Positions 10,832-25,146 of a stretch of DNA of 64,000 nucleotides are shown piece after piece. Source of the DNA: Lactifluus volemus (Eukaryota > Basidiomycota > Agaricomycetes > Russulales > Russulaceae). The stretch spans positions 36,655 through 100,654 of the forward strand of contig WTXI01000133.1 of assembly GCA_022376515.1 (NCBI GenBank). Reading direction: 5' to 3'. A program made the translations under genes and the position numbers. The notes under the pieces are model-generated. The model was not told the origin of the DNA and ran no database searches. It saw only the letters and a program-made list of their open reading frames with translations. Positions within the stretch are counted from its first letter, which is position 1, and every line of letters starts with the position of its first letter.

Positions 10832-12628
10832 ATGACCCCCCCTCCAATGTCTCCCAGAAGATCTGAAAATACCGTCGACGAAGAGACCCCTCTCCTCCGT
10901 AGTGGAGATCCACCAATGAGAGAAACACCCCTGCCTTCGACGCAAATATTGGTTCTCCTCTTGTTGCAACTCGCTGAACCCATCACCTGCCTTTCAATCA
11001 ATCCCTACATCAACCAGGTATGCTTCTCTGCCGAAATCGTCGGCGTCGGCGCCCTAACATTTGCTCAAGCTTGTGAGTGAACTTCCGGTCGTCGGCGGCG
11101 ATGAGCGCAAGGTAGGATACTATGCTGGAATTCTAGTATGTCCCGTTCCTTTCCTCCAGCCGGGCACCCACTGAACAATTCAATAGGTTTCCCTATATTT
11201 CGCCGCTGAGGCGGTCACAATACTTCAATGGAGCCGTCTTTCCGACCACATTGGGCGCAAACCTGTACTGCTATCCGGTCTTCTAGGTACAATCGTTTCG
11301 ATCATCATGTTCGGCCTTTGCCGCTCATTCTCAGCGCTTATCTTTTGGTATGTCAAGGTGCTGAATTCTAGGGACGATTTCATCTGACTTACTTTATTAT
11401 TACGTAGTCGTTGCTTGCATGGCATGCTGAACGGAAATATCGGCGTGATGAAAAGTATGCTGGCGGAGCTTACAGACGAAACTAATATGGCCCGCGGATT
11501 CTCGTTGATCCCAGTCATCTGGGCTGTCGGCGGTACCATAGGGTATGGGACATTGCTTACCACTACCCCATTGGCTAACGGATTCGATTCCCCCAGGCCC
11601 TTTATAGGTGGAGTTTTAGCACGGCCCCAAGATCGTTGGCCAAACGTCTTCTCGCACCCCTTCTGGGCCGAATTCCCGTACTTCCTGCCGTGTCTCGCAT
11701 GTGCCGCCTATGCCCTCTTTTCGTTTGTCATGGCTGCAGTCTTCTTGAAAGAGGTTGGTTGTCATCCCCAAATCAGCGCTGTACAGCTGTACTTACACGT
11801 CATCCAGACAGTGGACTACAGACCTTTAACAACCAAGTTCGACCCCATAGAGGTTAATTCGGGTATACCTCGGGGAGGGACATGTGAAATTCTAGAGGGA
11901 TCACTGAAGGATGAAGAGGAGAAGCCCCTACCGCTCAGCTCCCTGTTCACAAGACCAGTATTGACATCCGTTGCGAATTACGGCATGATTGGGCTCCTCG
12001 AAATGGCGGTCACGACCCTTCTCCCGCTCATTTGGTCGACATCGGTCGAGTTCGGCGGACTCGGCATGAGTCCCGTATCTATTGGTCTGTGGATGGCCGG
12101 ATATGGGACCCTGAATGGAATTCTTCAATATGTCGCCTTCCCGCGCATCGTTGGACGTTTCGGCCCGCGTCGTATCTTCATCACAAGTATCATCGCATTC
12201 GTCCCAATCTATCTCATGTTCCCCTTCGAGAACTTGACGCTACGCTCCGGTAGCGGCGCATGCACATTATGGGTGCTTATCATGCTGCAGCTCGGGTCAA
12301 TATCCATCTCCGACATGGGCTTCAGTACGTGTTCGCCAATTCACTATCTATGAACCATACTGAAGAGCGTTGTAACTCATAAGGTTCAGTATTCATGTAC
12401 GTATGCTCTGCTGCGCCCAACAGGCGATCTCTTGGTGCGACGAATGGTCTCGCGCAGACGGTGGTCTCGATTCAAAGAACTGTGGCACCTGCTGCTGCTG
12501 CGTCACTTTTCGCCTTCTCAGTCCAAAACGACATCTTAGGTGGATACTTCACGTATGTCGTACTGCTCGCCGCTGTGTGTGGTAGCATGTTCTTTGCCGT
12601 ACAGCTTCCAAAGACCACATGGAAATAG
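10832..12628 (+). CDS. MFS transporter (drug:H+/ZIFL-like exporter)
   Basis: Twelve-helix major facilitator of about 480 residues, probably a proton-coupled exporter in the plasma or vacuolar membrane. Exon 1 starts at 10832 with a hydrophilic N-terminus (EETPLLRSGDPPMRETPLP) and helix 1. Removal of small introns gives INQLVSELPVVGGDERKVGYYAGIL, then the MFS signature WSRLSDHIGRKPVLLSG between helices 2 and 3, and RCLHGMLNGNIGVMKSM. PFIGGVLARP lies in helix 5, and APNRRSLGATNGLAQT in the second half is highly characteristic of this fungal subfamily. The protein ends VQLPKTTWK. Introns near 11018, 11135, 11349, 11541, 11753 and 12325 are all GT-AG and restore frame. The gene is intact. The substrate cannot be told from sequence. 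Confidence 0.88.
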
Positions 12629-12639
12629 GTGAAAGGTGG

Positions 12640-14560
12640 ATCGAATAAAAAGATAGATCGCAATGTATTTCAACCTTGAATTACCTCAGTCGAGCTGTAC
12701 AATTGAATGCAAAAAAAATTGAACAATCTCCTATACTCGTATCTCGGATCTCCAATGAGTTGTGCTGGCGCCCATCTCCTTCGACTCCGCTGAGGCCACA
12801 GACTCCGCGGGAACGTCTCATGACGAAACAGAAGAACCTACACACCCACCCGATTTGTCAACAGAATCGACTTCAATGCCAACTCACCAGCACCATTGGT
12901 AGTCCGCGGCACCTCAACGCAGGGCTTGCTCCCTAACCCTATAACCTTACTTGTAACCTGATGATGCTGTATGACCGTGATGTAGTGGTAGCACAGGGCC
13001 AGCAATCCGCTGATAGATATCGGGTTCCGAGTCCTCAGTGCTGCGTTCAGGTGGTGCCGAGCTCTATCCATCGCCCTATATTACTACTACTTGGACAGAC
13101 CTCGCATAGAAATTGAAGTTATGAGCTGGGCCATCTAGACAAGACGAGGTATGTATCAAAAAGCTAATGTGATCTCCAAATCCAAATCAAGATCACTCGT
13201 ATCCGGCACTGACACTATCTGCGATGGTCAGTAGGAGCGCAAGAACTACGGTGAGAAGTTGTTTGGATCGCTAGATCCGTCCATGTCGACGTTTGCGGAT
13301 ACTGCACGAGCGTGTCAGTACAAACTTATTCTAGGACAAATCGCCCAGGGCCCGGTATCCCAGAGAACAGCATGGTCGAAGGAAGGGGGATGGGGAAGCT
13401 CAAGCTTTGGGGTTGACTCGGATGATGCATCGATGACGCTTGGACTCAGGAGTGATGCACAAGCCGCTTCGTCACGAATCTGTTTAAGGATGGTAAGTAT
13501 AAATAGGTGGTCTATGGTGCGTGGAGAGGCAGTGACGTGGCAAAGGCCGCCATCGACGCGGCGTTCAAGTTCAACGTGTCAAGTTTCTGGTGCTGTTGTC
13601 ACACCGTCACACATCATCATCACAGGGCTCTCGCATGTCGTGCAATCGGGTCTGCCCTGCCAAAACTGAAATGATTGACAAAAGTAAATTGCGTTGGCAG
13701 GAGAGCTGCGTTATAAGTCACCAAGCTACAGCACCACTCATTCAGTTCCAAGGATCAGGTCAGGCTTAAGGACTCACATGCGTGCTCATGCACTGAGCAG
13801 AAGAGTCCTCGAAGCTTTTGATGGACAATTTCTACTTTGTAAAGATCACATAAACCTTTACGCTCCGAACTCCTCGGAGTTTTCGTTCTTCTCCGGGCTT
13901 TGAGTCTGCTTTCAACCGGGTCCTCTCTGGGACCTACATGTGCATTCATCGCCCTTTGCCATCTCAACCACGACGAGCAGGTTGCTCGACGGTGCCGACA
14001 GATCGGGGAGAGGTTGGTCACAGCCATTGGCCTGGGGAAAATTGACGACGAGACAGGTCGTCGTTTTGTCCGATGAACGAAGGTCCCAAAAGCAAGATCG
14101 ATCAATTTTAACGATCATTACAAAATGTCGGAAACTCCTAAACGGGCGAGTCGGGATCCGTGTAGGAAGAGGAATCACGTGAACGTTTGATGGTCCGCAC
14201 TAAACCTTGCAAGCAAGGTCATACTAGTACTGTAACAAGGGTGTGTTCCAAAAGTCGTTCTCTGATCCGCGATATGTGTGGTCTCTGCTTTCAGCATCTC
14301 ACACATGATGGATACATAACCAAGCTTCATTTGAGAGGGCTGTTCAAGACTACAATTTTGAAGGAACTACAGTATTGGAAGAGCGCTCATTTCGACGATG
14401 GTTGCCCGGCTGCACAAGTCTTCGCGTTATCCATCAGTCTCCGTCGCTGGCTGGCCTAGGCCCCTGAGTGGCGATATTGAAGACAATTGTTCTGGGTGAT
14501 CTCCTACGTAACAATTTTCTGTCCACCGAACCGTTTTTGACTCGTTTAGCATAATGCCTG
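12640..14560. other. Intergenic, no gene recognised
   Basis: Several open stretches exist on both strands (for example around 13260-13670 and 13910-14180), but none has a recognisable motif, sensible introns or a consistent frame. The right end, from about 14568, is the start of the duplicated block. Confidence 0.4.
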
Positions 14561-14755
14561 TCCCACTTCAGTTGTTATTAGGGGTTGTGACGAGATCGAA
14601 TCGCTCATGTTGGCCCAAATAAAGCAATCATACGCCGCCCTGCTTCGATTTATTGCTATCTATGCTGCGCCGCAATTCTGGTGTCCACCACACGCTGCGC
14701 CGCTGCACCGTCGTATAAACCAAACCCGTCCTAGTACCTTCACCTTTCATTCCCC

Positions 14756-17700
14756 ATGGATTCTAAAGTCCTCTCAGAGTATTCACCGTCGCCTGGGGAT
14801 ACGGCTTCCAAGTCACTTGGTGAGCACTATTTACAGAACTTCCTTACTTCGTCAATCTCATCGAGACAATAACTACCTGCTGTGCATCACACTGGCAGAC
14901 GAGAAAACGGACATGCAAACCCGTGGCGACAGTACGTAGCTTTTCTCAGTGTTGGAAGGTTTCACTGACCTTCTCCTGATAACCGAAATATGCACAGATT
15001 CGCATTCAGCTGGATTTAGCACCAACGAGTATACGGTCAGGCCAGACCTGTCTCGAAGTGATCCAGGTATCTCTGCTCTAAGAAAATTGGGGGAGACAGC
15101 ACCTAATACAGCATTACCAAGCCTCTACATCCACCCCAATAGTCGACATGGCCGAAAAGGTCAAAGGGATGTACCGTCTCCTTGACCTGATCAATGAGTC
15201 CGGGAGCAACGGATACGGTAAGAATTTATTATCAAACCTAGTGCATGCTCGCCTAATCTGACACATAGTTGATAAGGTCATCATTGACCAAGAATCTCTC
15301 CGACGTTTCATCAATGCTATGTATCCTGGAGCATACGCATCTATTACCAGGGTAGATTTTAAAACATTGGACCAACTCATGTTAAGGCCCCTAGGCGTGT
15401 ACGGATCCAAAGATGAGATAGTACGCCTTCTGCAATCTATTGGTGCCGTCGACGAGGACGTGTGAGTGACTTCGCCACTTGGTGCCTCATGTTCTAAAGT
15501 CGACATTTAGGGCACACTCATTACTCTTGCGGGCTAATGATCCCCAACTATCTCTTTCATCTGGTTTGTACATCGTAAGGGCAAGTATGGAAGTTCCTGC
15601 CGACGAACGTCAATACGTCATATACTGGCCCGAAGATTCGACCTGGAGTGATTCAGCCATTTCTTCCGTTCGCAAGAACAGAGTCACGTTCATGCGGTGA
15701 GCAACGTCTGGCTCTCCATTTCTCTTCACTTTGTCACACTTTCGGAATAGGTATCTTACGAAGATATGTGACCAAGTCGTGGCACTCTTATCCCCGGAGC
15801 ATTCCGCCTCCATAGTTTGGAACGAGGAGGACAGCGATACAGAATCTGTCGACTTAGATGCTGAGGATACTGACAGACTGTTCACATTCGAGGTTGCAAA
15901 GAGGAACGAACAGGAAAAGAGCGCGATCGCACGCCCCGGTTTTCAGGTGCCCCTGCTCCGTTCCTGATATTGCTCCATATCTGATCAACAAAAGATGCAT
16001 TCGCCATACATCTTACATTCTGAGACACAACCTGACTGTCCTGTTAATCCCGCAATCCCCGGACCTCACCTTTTACCCGGGGAAACCACGCAAGGCTTTT
16101 TCACGGTTACCTATCACCCTCCTAGCATAAAATCTGAACATTTCGAACAAGAAATATTCAATAGGATGTCCCTAAAGCAGCTGATGTAGGTGGACTAGAA
16201 GCCTTGCGGAATACAGAATTCACGCTCCAGCAGGAAGGATAACAGCTTGATTTTGTCTGCGAATCTCGATGAGAACGCTGTCCAGACCTTGGTTGACATC
16301 GCCTCAGATCTCTTTCCAAAAGTTTGCGAGGACTGGAGTGCTGCGAAACTCGATATCCCTCGTGATTGTAATAGGGAATTAACGAAAAAACAAGATAGTG
16401 CTTTTCAGGAACTGGCGAACGGGGAGGATGCGGTGCGGTGCATCCTTCATGAAGCCGTTGTTGGAGAAGTTATGTCTTCCTTTCCGTATGTTCATCGGAC
16501 GGTCCTTCGAGTGTTTGCATGCTAATGTCCTTCAAAGATCACTGGAACGTGTACGTCTCACGTCACGTGCACAGGGCAATAATGACGCTAATGTGGCTTC
16601 AAGTAAGCGCATTTTGTGGGCCTTTCATTTGGCTTACCGTTCTGGCTAGGCTCGATACGGATTTCTGATCTTGAGGCTCGCTATCCTAATTTTCCAACCA
16701 TCTATAAGACTCATATTCACAATGCGAAGTTTGACAAGGTATTACGGCGTGACTCGCATTTTGAGTCTTGGAAGCTGCGGCTGGTCTCTGTGCGACATCT
16801 GGATGAAATTCAAGCCTTACAACCCCAAAAGCGCGCCGAGCTTACACAATCTCTTCTCAAGGGTGACTTTGATCAGGCTGAACTGACACTTCTGCCGCAG
16901 GATACGAAGTGGTCTTTCGGCGAATTCATTCGAGTCGTTCGTACTATGTTTTCCCCATCTCGTCGCCCGTCTACTAGTAGCGCTATGGAATCGTTGAAAG
17001 GGAAAATGAAGATTCTTTCGTCCAGGGTTTCCGACTCACAATTCCTCTGCGATATGAAAAGCATAGAAAACCATGACCTACAGCCCATGATTCAAGAAGT
17101 CGAGGAGATTGCGCACACTCGCCTCGCGTCTTTGATCGACGAGACTGCGCAGTCGATGACGTGTGCTGTTTCGGAAATGCAAAGGGAAGATTGCCGGATC
17201 TCGATACAGCGTGACTTAAAGAGAGAAGAAAGGAGGTTATTAGACGACGCCCTCACGAGATTCATAAAACAAATCAACACACAATCGGCTGGACAACGAG
17301 AATCGTGAGTTTACAATCTCGTAGACGTTATCGTTAAACATGATCTCGCCCAGTGCGGTATACCTCGAGTACATCACTACGCAGTCAGCCATGGGGCGAC
17401 ATCCGTGAGTTAAATGACCTTGTAGGGGTCGATGCTGATCTTTCTCAGCGTGACGTACTCTGGGCGCAATAATACCAGTACTCGTTACGCTTCTCACTAC
17501 GGGGCCCCTTCCCGCGACGCTCATGGTCCGTCTCGCCTGTAGTCCATACCCTTTCGTTAGTTGATATACCTCATGATTAGAATACTGGGTCACCGGTCGC
17601 CGAGAAGTCCCCCAAGATCCCAATCTCGAGATTCGAGTTTACCCCATGGACTTGACCAATGATGACAGGCATAACATGCAGCTCGAACCCAAGTACATAC

Positions 17701-20700
17701 CAAATCCTACTGTGAATGACCGACTTGTTTCCACTTTTCATGTACCAGTCGACATGAATATCGCGTACGAGCCTGACCTCGTGACATCACCTGCGCCACA
17801 CCTTACGGTCTTTCCTTAGCTTTTTTCAGCTGCTTGAGAACGAGAAGTTCCTCCTTATTCTGGTCGACCGGAAAAGATTCTTCATCTATCTCGAGCGTCT
17901 ACCAGCTATGATACTGGGCAGCAAGCCAATCAAGAGTCTCAACCGTGAGACGATTGGACGAGATATTCTGTTCGCTTTCGACGAGGCGAAGCGAGCTTTA
18001 GTCGCGTGCGCTTCAGTGAAGGTACTCCAACGTCGGCTGGTGGAATCAGTGCTGATGTGCTTTTTCTAATCAGTTACAACTTCACCTATTCATCTTCGAT
18101 GAGACTTTCAAAAGCCTTTACAGTCAGGGTAGCGCTATTAATCTTGCCCCATGGTATAGTCAAGCAGGGGTCTCTATTCTTCACGCCGCCTTCGTATGTG
18201 GAAATGAGGAGATTGTGGTGGTGGACTCCAATTCCCAGGCACGGATCTTTTCTTTCATCACCTTACAATTCAGGTGTGATTTTTTCTGCGTTCTACGATC
18301 AGAATAGTGCATTTACCGACGGTCCGAAGACCGAGTTATCTCCAACTGTCATCCCCCCCGAGCGCTGTATTCTCGTCTCCAGATGGATCCAGCCTTATAA
18401 TCCTTCACACTCGAGATTCTCCGCCTTCACTCACAGCATATCATTGGGAGACGTTTCGCTCTACTGACGGGATACCCCTTGATGTTCCGGATTTCCCCCT
18501 TCAGAACGCCATCTTGACATCTATTAACCGAAGGCGCATATTTCTTGTTGGCCTAGATAGCGATGCCGGATCCATTCGGTCCATCGCTATTGATGTCACG
18601 AAAAAAACCACTGAATTCGTGTTCAAGAAGAAAGGTGGCAGAAACGTCTCAGATAAAGGAGAGCAGCATAGTTTGCACAACAGTTTGCTTGATTGCCACG
18701 CCGAAGTATGGACCAGTTACCCGGTCCTCGCCGCTGTGAAGCGCCGTACTGTTACATCTTTGAGCGAGCGGCAGCAAAAGAGCTTAACATTCGTTACCGA
18801 AGATAACTCACGACCTTTCAAGTCTTACTTCTCCGGCCTCATCCAGACATTCGAAAGGACAACAAGAAAGCCCACAGGCGATGAACTGCGCAGCATCAAG
18901 ATCTCCGCGGCACCATTCGGATTATTTATTCTGCAGTCGGACTGGAATGTATCCCGGTATCGTGTTGGGGAATGGCTCGTCGACCTTCTCTGCCTCATAC
19001 CGATCCATATTGCCGTTTGTCGTGAAAACCGATTTGTCCCCTTGGCTGATGGAGTTCTCTCCTCGGATATGGAAAGGTCTTTACTCGGCGCGGACGTGAA
19101 CAAGATAGTAGACAAACTATCTTTCGGTTGGTATGAGTCAATTTTCCAATCCTATTTGGCAATAAAGGTGGGGTCTAATTGACTTTCCGTGCTGTATACC
19201 TGATCGACGACATTATACGCAGCCAGTCAAGGTTGTATCATCTATGGGCCAACAATCCGTGGGCAAGAGTTTTTCGTTGAATCATCTTCTGGATACGTCA
19301 TTTGCCGGGAGTGCCATGCGGACAACAGGTACAGTCGCCGTCCCTCTCAAACGGGCCCAGGACTGAGCATAGATTTCTAGAGGGTGTATGGATGTCTGTC
19401 ACCCCTACGGACGATGCCTTGATCGTGGCACTCGATTTTGAAGGTCAGTTCGAGTGGCAGCAATCTTATCACGAGCCGTCTACCGACGTTATCACAGGCG
19501 TGGACAGCGTTGAACGGTCTCTTCAAGAGGACACACTCCTCGTCTTATTCAATACCGCAATATCAAATCTAGTATGTTGACGCCCTTGTGACCACACTGC
19601 GTCTGATAGTCAATAGGTTCTCTTCCGCAACAATTTCGCATTTGGCCGAGATATCAGTGGGCTCTTCCAATCATTCCAGTCCAGTACATCGGTCTTGGAC
19701 CCAGCAGTGAATCCCTCTCTGTTCCAATCCACGCTTGTTATCATCGTCAAGGTGAATACCCAGTGACCATCACCGTACGTTAGATGAATTTGTCCCTAGG
19801 ATGTTGTGGACTCTGACAAAATGGAAATAACTCGCGAGTAAGGTTCCCATAGCTGGCCAGTACCATGTGTCCTTCTGAGCGGTTTACAGGTTTTCTCTCA
19901 AGTTCCAAAGGATCGTGGAGCAAGAACAGGATGCGAACTTCATCTCTCGCCTTCATGGTGGAAAATTAGATATCATACCATGGCCTGTGATTGAATCAAA
20001 GGAGTTCTACAAATCGTTCTCCACACTCAAGAAGCGGCTAGATCAACAGAAGATTTCGCACCCTACTGCAGGCGAATTCCTCCATACCATCAAGACGCTT
20101 ATGGCAAAGTTGAAGGCACGCCTCGATTTCATATTACCGACACTGTGATTGACACCTGCTGCAGACCAATGACTGGAGAGCTCTCTCTCGTTTGTCATTT
20201 CATATCTCTTTCTACTCCGAGTCGTGTTCATTCTCTTTGACCTCGAACAGAGACCATGACCGAACATCGTGCCAAGACGCTGTTTGCGCTCCTCCCATTT
20301 GCATTGGCCACAGGATATTCTGAGATAGAATCTGATCTCGAACCCTTAAAGGTATTCAGTTATATTACGATTCATGAAGTGAATACCTGACTGGACTCTC
20401 AGAACTTTGATACCGACTTGATCATAGAATGCGGTGATTCTGCAGCGCGCTTTGCTATCTCCGACCGTGAACAATTCCGCCAGCTGACCTTGAGATGCAT
20501 CTCACAACTCTACGGGGGTCCTGGAACGAAAGCTCAGTGCGGCAATCCATCCCTGACGTGGATTGGACGTCGAGTCTCACAGCATACATTGACGGCTTGG
20601 TTGACTCGCGTGTCAATCATGTCCGGCTATGGTTAGATTCCAATTTGGAGCGGTTCCAAGTTGGTCATGCAGCCATTGAGGACTTACGTAGAAATTCGAT

Positions 20701-23700
20701 AGCATGGTTATTGAGATGAGAACGAATGTCCAACTTTGTAGGGCCCAATGCGCAACTTGTCATCTCCTCTGCGTTCGTAGTCGCTTACATCAGGATGACC
20801 ACGACTGCTATACAACTCATAATTGCGTACATCACTGTGGGTTTTGTGAAGATGATCCCAAGGCATGCGGTACACCGTACGTTCCCCAGCCCTGACGATA
20901 GCTCTTAGCTGATCAGATGACAGCGCTGGCCACCCTGGAAGGCACATGTACGTGAAGGTGGCCTGATAATGCGATTTTTTCTCATCCGGGTCAACCAGCT
21001 GTGTCGTGAACATTCATTTGTGTGGTGAACCTTGCAAAATGTTGGGAAAGCAAGGCTGCTTAGAAGATTGCACAAAAGTGAGCTGATCTGGACCACTTCG
21101 AATCACAGGCGCTTACGTATCTTGAGATTTCCGGACACGCGGAAGACGAGCACAGATGCTCGGCACCGGTACACATGTGTGGGGAGGTATGACGTATCTT
21201 TCCGCAGTGAAGTGTGCCTCATTTACACGCGCAATACTGCTAGCCATGCGCTCTCAAAGGGATGAATCTACAAAATGGGAGGACATATTCTTGTCCAGAG
21301 GGCTGTTGTATTTTAAGACATGTCCACTTCCAAAAAAAAATTTCTGTTCTGATTAAAACTGGGATCATCTCAGCGACCAAGAACACAAGACGCATTTTTG
21401 CGACACCAGGCTGTGCCCGGCGACGTGTGAGCTTTGTAAACGGCTTTGCGTCCGACCACACCTTCATGGGCTCACTCCGGGCATGCATCACTTGTGCGGG
21501 TCTGTATTTTCCGTAGATTTAAGGGGTATAAAAACTGAAGAGTTCGGCGGTTAGCGAGGCACATCCATGTCCCGCATTTTGCGAGGCACCGGGTATATGC
21601 CAAATTGATACTGCACCACACTCCATTGAAGCGACCTTCACTGGGAGACACGAGATATTTCAATATACCAAGGTGAATCCGATGCTAATATCCGTAACTC
21701 AATTCTGATCTGGTCTCAGTATACACAAGGTCCGATCTGCATCAGATATCTGGGCCCGGGCTGACATGAAACCAGTCTCCAAACGGCTGCAGTGCGTCAA
21801 GACTATTGAACCTGACCAAATGTTGCACACAGGTGCCCACGTCCATAGCAAGGAAGAGCAGCCATTTCACTTCTGCAATACTCGGTATGTTATCTCGCGG
21901 CATACCTTATAATATGTGAAAGAGAACGTTGCTAGTTGCGATAATTGTGGCTACTTTTGCACTTTGCCTCTCGGTAAAGAACCACTTCATGAACAGTTTG
22001 CTCACCTACTTACGCATTGCGGCCCTCTCAAGGCCATACTCAGCAGGAACACGAGACCAGTCATGGTTCCATGACGCAGACCCGCTGGGCTGTCAACGAT
22101 CCCGAGGATAGAGATGTCGAGTTAGGAGGTCGTAAATTCTCGTCTAATGACGACGGAGCGCCTATGATGTGCAACCTCGTCTGTTCATCCATGGGGAGAC
22201 ATGTCCACATTGATTACTGCCGCGCTGAAGAGAGTACACCTTGCGGAGGGGCTGAAATCCAACATATCAGCACACAGATGATTCCCAACCCAGAAAAACC
22301 TAAAGATGCGATTACTCACAGCCTCCACTGGGATAGAACGGGTTTGTCGGGCGTCTCCTTTCTCTGAGTACACTTCAGACTCAAAAGTTCATCCGTAGGC
22401 TTCAAAGGTCATAAGCACCTAAGTTTTCATGTCGAAATCCGTACTGAGATATGCAATCAGACCCATATACTCGTGATGAACAGGCCAACTTCATGAAATG
22501 GTACGTCATCTCACCCGGACACCATCAAACTACTAACCCTATATTTTAGTGACGCGCTGTGCTCAGGTAGGTCACAGCGTCGATCGATTGCTCATTTCAG
22601 AACTTTCATTGCATAAATACAGGCCCCGAACATTCTGTGTCGGCAACTACAGAGCAACCGTCGTACTGCTCGTTGCCCATGTTCCATCCCCCGAAAGACA
22701 TCAATGATCCTGTTACTAATCCTGGTTATATATCTGGTGACGGGCATTTGTTTGAGTGCAAAAATCCGATGGTGATACAGCAAGCATTCCATGTGTAAGA
22801 CGGTACACTGTAACTCAATTGTTGAAAATGTTAACATCGCAGGCTTCTGCTGTAGGATATTCGTTATAGACAGGTTAAGTTTCTTCCAGTCGATAGGCCC
22901 CTTTTCTCATACTTGAACTTTAGATCTACTTCCATGTCTTCGAGGGACCGACGTCCCTTACCCGATACACCCGCAGCTGACAGAATTCGGTCACGTACGG
23001 ATAATAGGCTTGGCGCAGTCTATTCGGCTTTATATGGCTTCTGGTCCTCCCGCCATGCTGTCCTCACGGCGGGTCAACGTACAGCTGGTGCCCGTCGTGA
23101 TGCTTATAGCGTTATCCTGTTTAACGAAGAAACCCAAAATGTGCTTGTCAATGACTTTACGAGCACGCCGGACGAACTGCTGGACGCTGTGCTGGATGAA
23201 TCAACTTGCGGTGGTACCAACTTTTCAGAAGCTCTTCGAGCTGCTCATGAAGTCATGTTACAAAATTGGAACACGGAAAGGCTCGTATTCTAATGTGTGA
23301 TTCCCACATGCCTTGTTCATCTCTAATGGTCCACGTCACCCAGGACGCCAATCATGATTTTCCTGTCTGACGGGGAGTGTGGAGTGTTAGATGAGGCAAT
23401 CCAAGACATTTGTCGCTCCGCTGTTCAACGGGGGTGGGTTAGCATTGACCCTATGTCCACTGACCGCTCACAACTCGAGTAGGAAGCCTCTTTCTTTTCA
23501 GGCAATTTTCTTTGGCCAAGATGTCAGGGCTCCCACCCTCCGCAGGATGGCGCAGCTTGCGCTCGATATACAGAATAGTGCCCCTGATGATCCTACGTTC
23601 CCTGCAACGGCGAGGATGCCTTCCTCCTTCACTACCGCCCTCGACACGGTGAGTACTCGTGTCACCAACACGCACTTCGAAATTTCTGACAACAATGATC

Positions 23701-23775
23701 TAGGTGCGACTTGCAGAGACATTCCTAGGATTTGCAGATTCGTTGAGAAAGCCAAGAGGGTCACTGATACGGTAA
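14756..23775 (+). CDS. Giant VLIG-type GTPase / Cys-His array / VWA protein, copy A
   Basis: A gene of more than 25 small exons encoding roughly 2,300 residues; ATG at 14756, about 40 bases after a TATAAA. The first ~1,190 residues are of unknown fold but include blade-like pieces (EEIVVVDSNSQARIFSFIT, FSSPDGSSLIILHT) suggesting a beta-propeller. The G domain follows: P-loop GQQSVGKS at 19247-19270, then LNHLL..SFAGSAMRTTEGVWMS, G3-like ALDFEG and a G4-like VIIVKDV, as in VLIG/GBP-type large GTPases. Then comes a Cys/His-rich array (20.7-22.3 kb) with repeated HxC and GHPGxH units like NF-X1 fingers. The C-terminus is a VWA domain with full MIDAS: DRSTS, split by an intron near 22876-22922, GTNFS, and LSDGE. 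The last exon ends KPRGSL plus two residues and stop. No frame break was found. Exact function is unknown; an immune or stress GTPase is an inference. Confidence 0.8.
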
Positions 23776-23863
23776 AGGTGGACGGTTGTCGCGCGTATAT
23801 TGTTACATGTAAAATGTATTATCCGGGCCGAATTAGTGACTGTGACTGTATTGCCATCGACCG

Positions 23864-24751
23864 ATGTCGACCTCAGATAAAAAACATATTTCTCCATGGA
23901 TCCCTCTTTCCATGGTGAGCAAGTCCACTTTGTTTACAAATATCGTCCTATATTCTCCGCAAAATAGCTCGTTATTACCACTGCAGCACTCACTCTACCC
24001 CTCACCCTGCTTCGTCGACAACGTGTAGCCCCTTCAACAATCAGAAGCGCATCTTCTCACCCAACTCCCCCTCCACCTATCAGACGAATTTCTTCCTCCT
24101 CGACAGGGCCGTTGCCTCATGTTTTATCATCATAAGTGCCGACGTCAACCGTGGCGACATCTCTTCCTCAAGGCGCGTCAGAGGCTTCCTTGTGTGCATC
24201 AAGAGAAGATAACTTCAATGGCGCTCTATACTCTCTCAAAGCATTCAGCATTGCCACGGCAATAGTTTTTGCCTGCGGTGCTGCTAGTGTGTGGAGCGTG
24301 AAAACATATCTCGGTGTCAAGGACTGCGTAACATGCCTCTCATTTCCTAAATGTCGCTGCCAACACTCGCGTATTTTGTTCCATCATCCCAGACACAGGA
24401 ATTCGCATCCGCCATGCGCCTAACCCTCCTCACAAAGTGGCCGCTCCTCACCTCGAAAATCCATCGCGCGTCTGATTCGGCCCCTCTCCCTCCGTCAGTC
24501 TCGCTAACTACGACAACCCCCACCGCTCCCCCACCACATTTACCGCGACCGTCGACGGCGGTCCCCGACGTAGACGGGTGAATTGGGCTGCAGCTCAAGC
24601 CCGCCTCACGGAGGCGTATGAGCGCGGCGGAGTCGCCCAGTTCGCAGAGGCAGTTGCTGGAGAATTGGAAGCTGAAGCAGAGTCGGAGAGGCGCAAGCGG
24701 GGGGTTGGGGTCTCGATATCGACTGATTCCCTGGCGGAGGAAAGGAGTTGA
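23864..24751 (+). pseudogene. TMEM242-like gene, broken copy A
   Basis: This is the partner of the intact gene at 35286-36170 and starts 88 bases after the stop of the giant gene. Three lesions relative to that copy are visible. A CAA codon has become TAA at 24133-24135. One base is lost at about 24324/24325, which destroys the GT of the intron donor after VKD. One base is lost in the last exon, turning TGG AAT into TGA at 24579-24581. Elsewhere it is nearly identical to copy B, including the intron and the 3' flank, so inactivation looks recent. No full-length product is expected. Confidence 0.85.
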
Positions 24752-24957
24752 TTCTGCCACATTGTATGGGGTACTGTTGTCAAATCTTTCCTCATTCTGT
24801 GCCAGCGTAAGTGCAGTCAGAGGTTGCAGTGGGCCAGTACAGACTCGTACTTGTACGCGTGATGTCAGCTAGAGTTGTAGTCGAGCGTAGGATGGACTAG
24901 CACGCCCATCGTTCTCTCACGGCCATCGGCTGATCCTTTCAGGCGTATACCTGGGCC

Positions 24958-25146
24958 CCCCTCACCACTTGATTTATTTTTATTTTTTTGTCTGCATTTG
25001 TATACCGCAACATGTGACTATGACAAAGACGCGGACCCCGAACTACGGGATTGGTACAGGCGATGGTATGGAAGACAGGAGAGTAGCAGTAAAACTAGAC
25101 GGAAGCGTGGCATTAGGAGGCGGGAAGGGGTCCCCTCACCACTTGA
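24958..25146. mobile_element. Insert in copy A flanked by a 15-base direct repeat
   Basis: CCCCTCACCACTTGA occurs at 24958-24972 and 25132-25146. The 159 bases between them are absent from the matching place in copy B (about 36355-36367), which reads straight from CCCCTCACC into the next shared segment. The inserted piece begins with a T-rich tract (TTTATTTTTATTTTTTT), like a reversed A-rich tail. This suits a small retroposed insert on the minus strand, but a simple local duplication is possible, and copy B also lacks some bases to the right. Confidence 0.5.
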
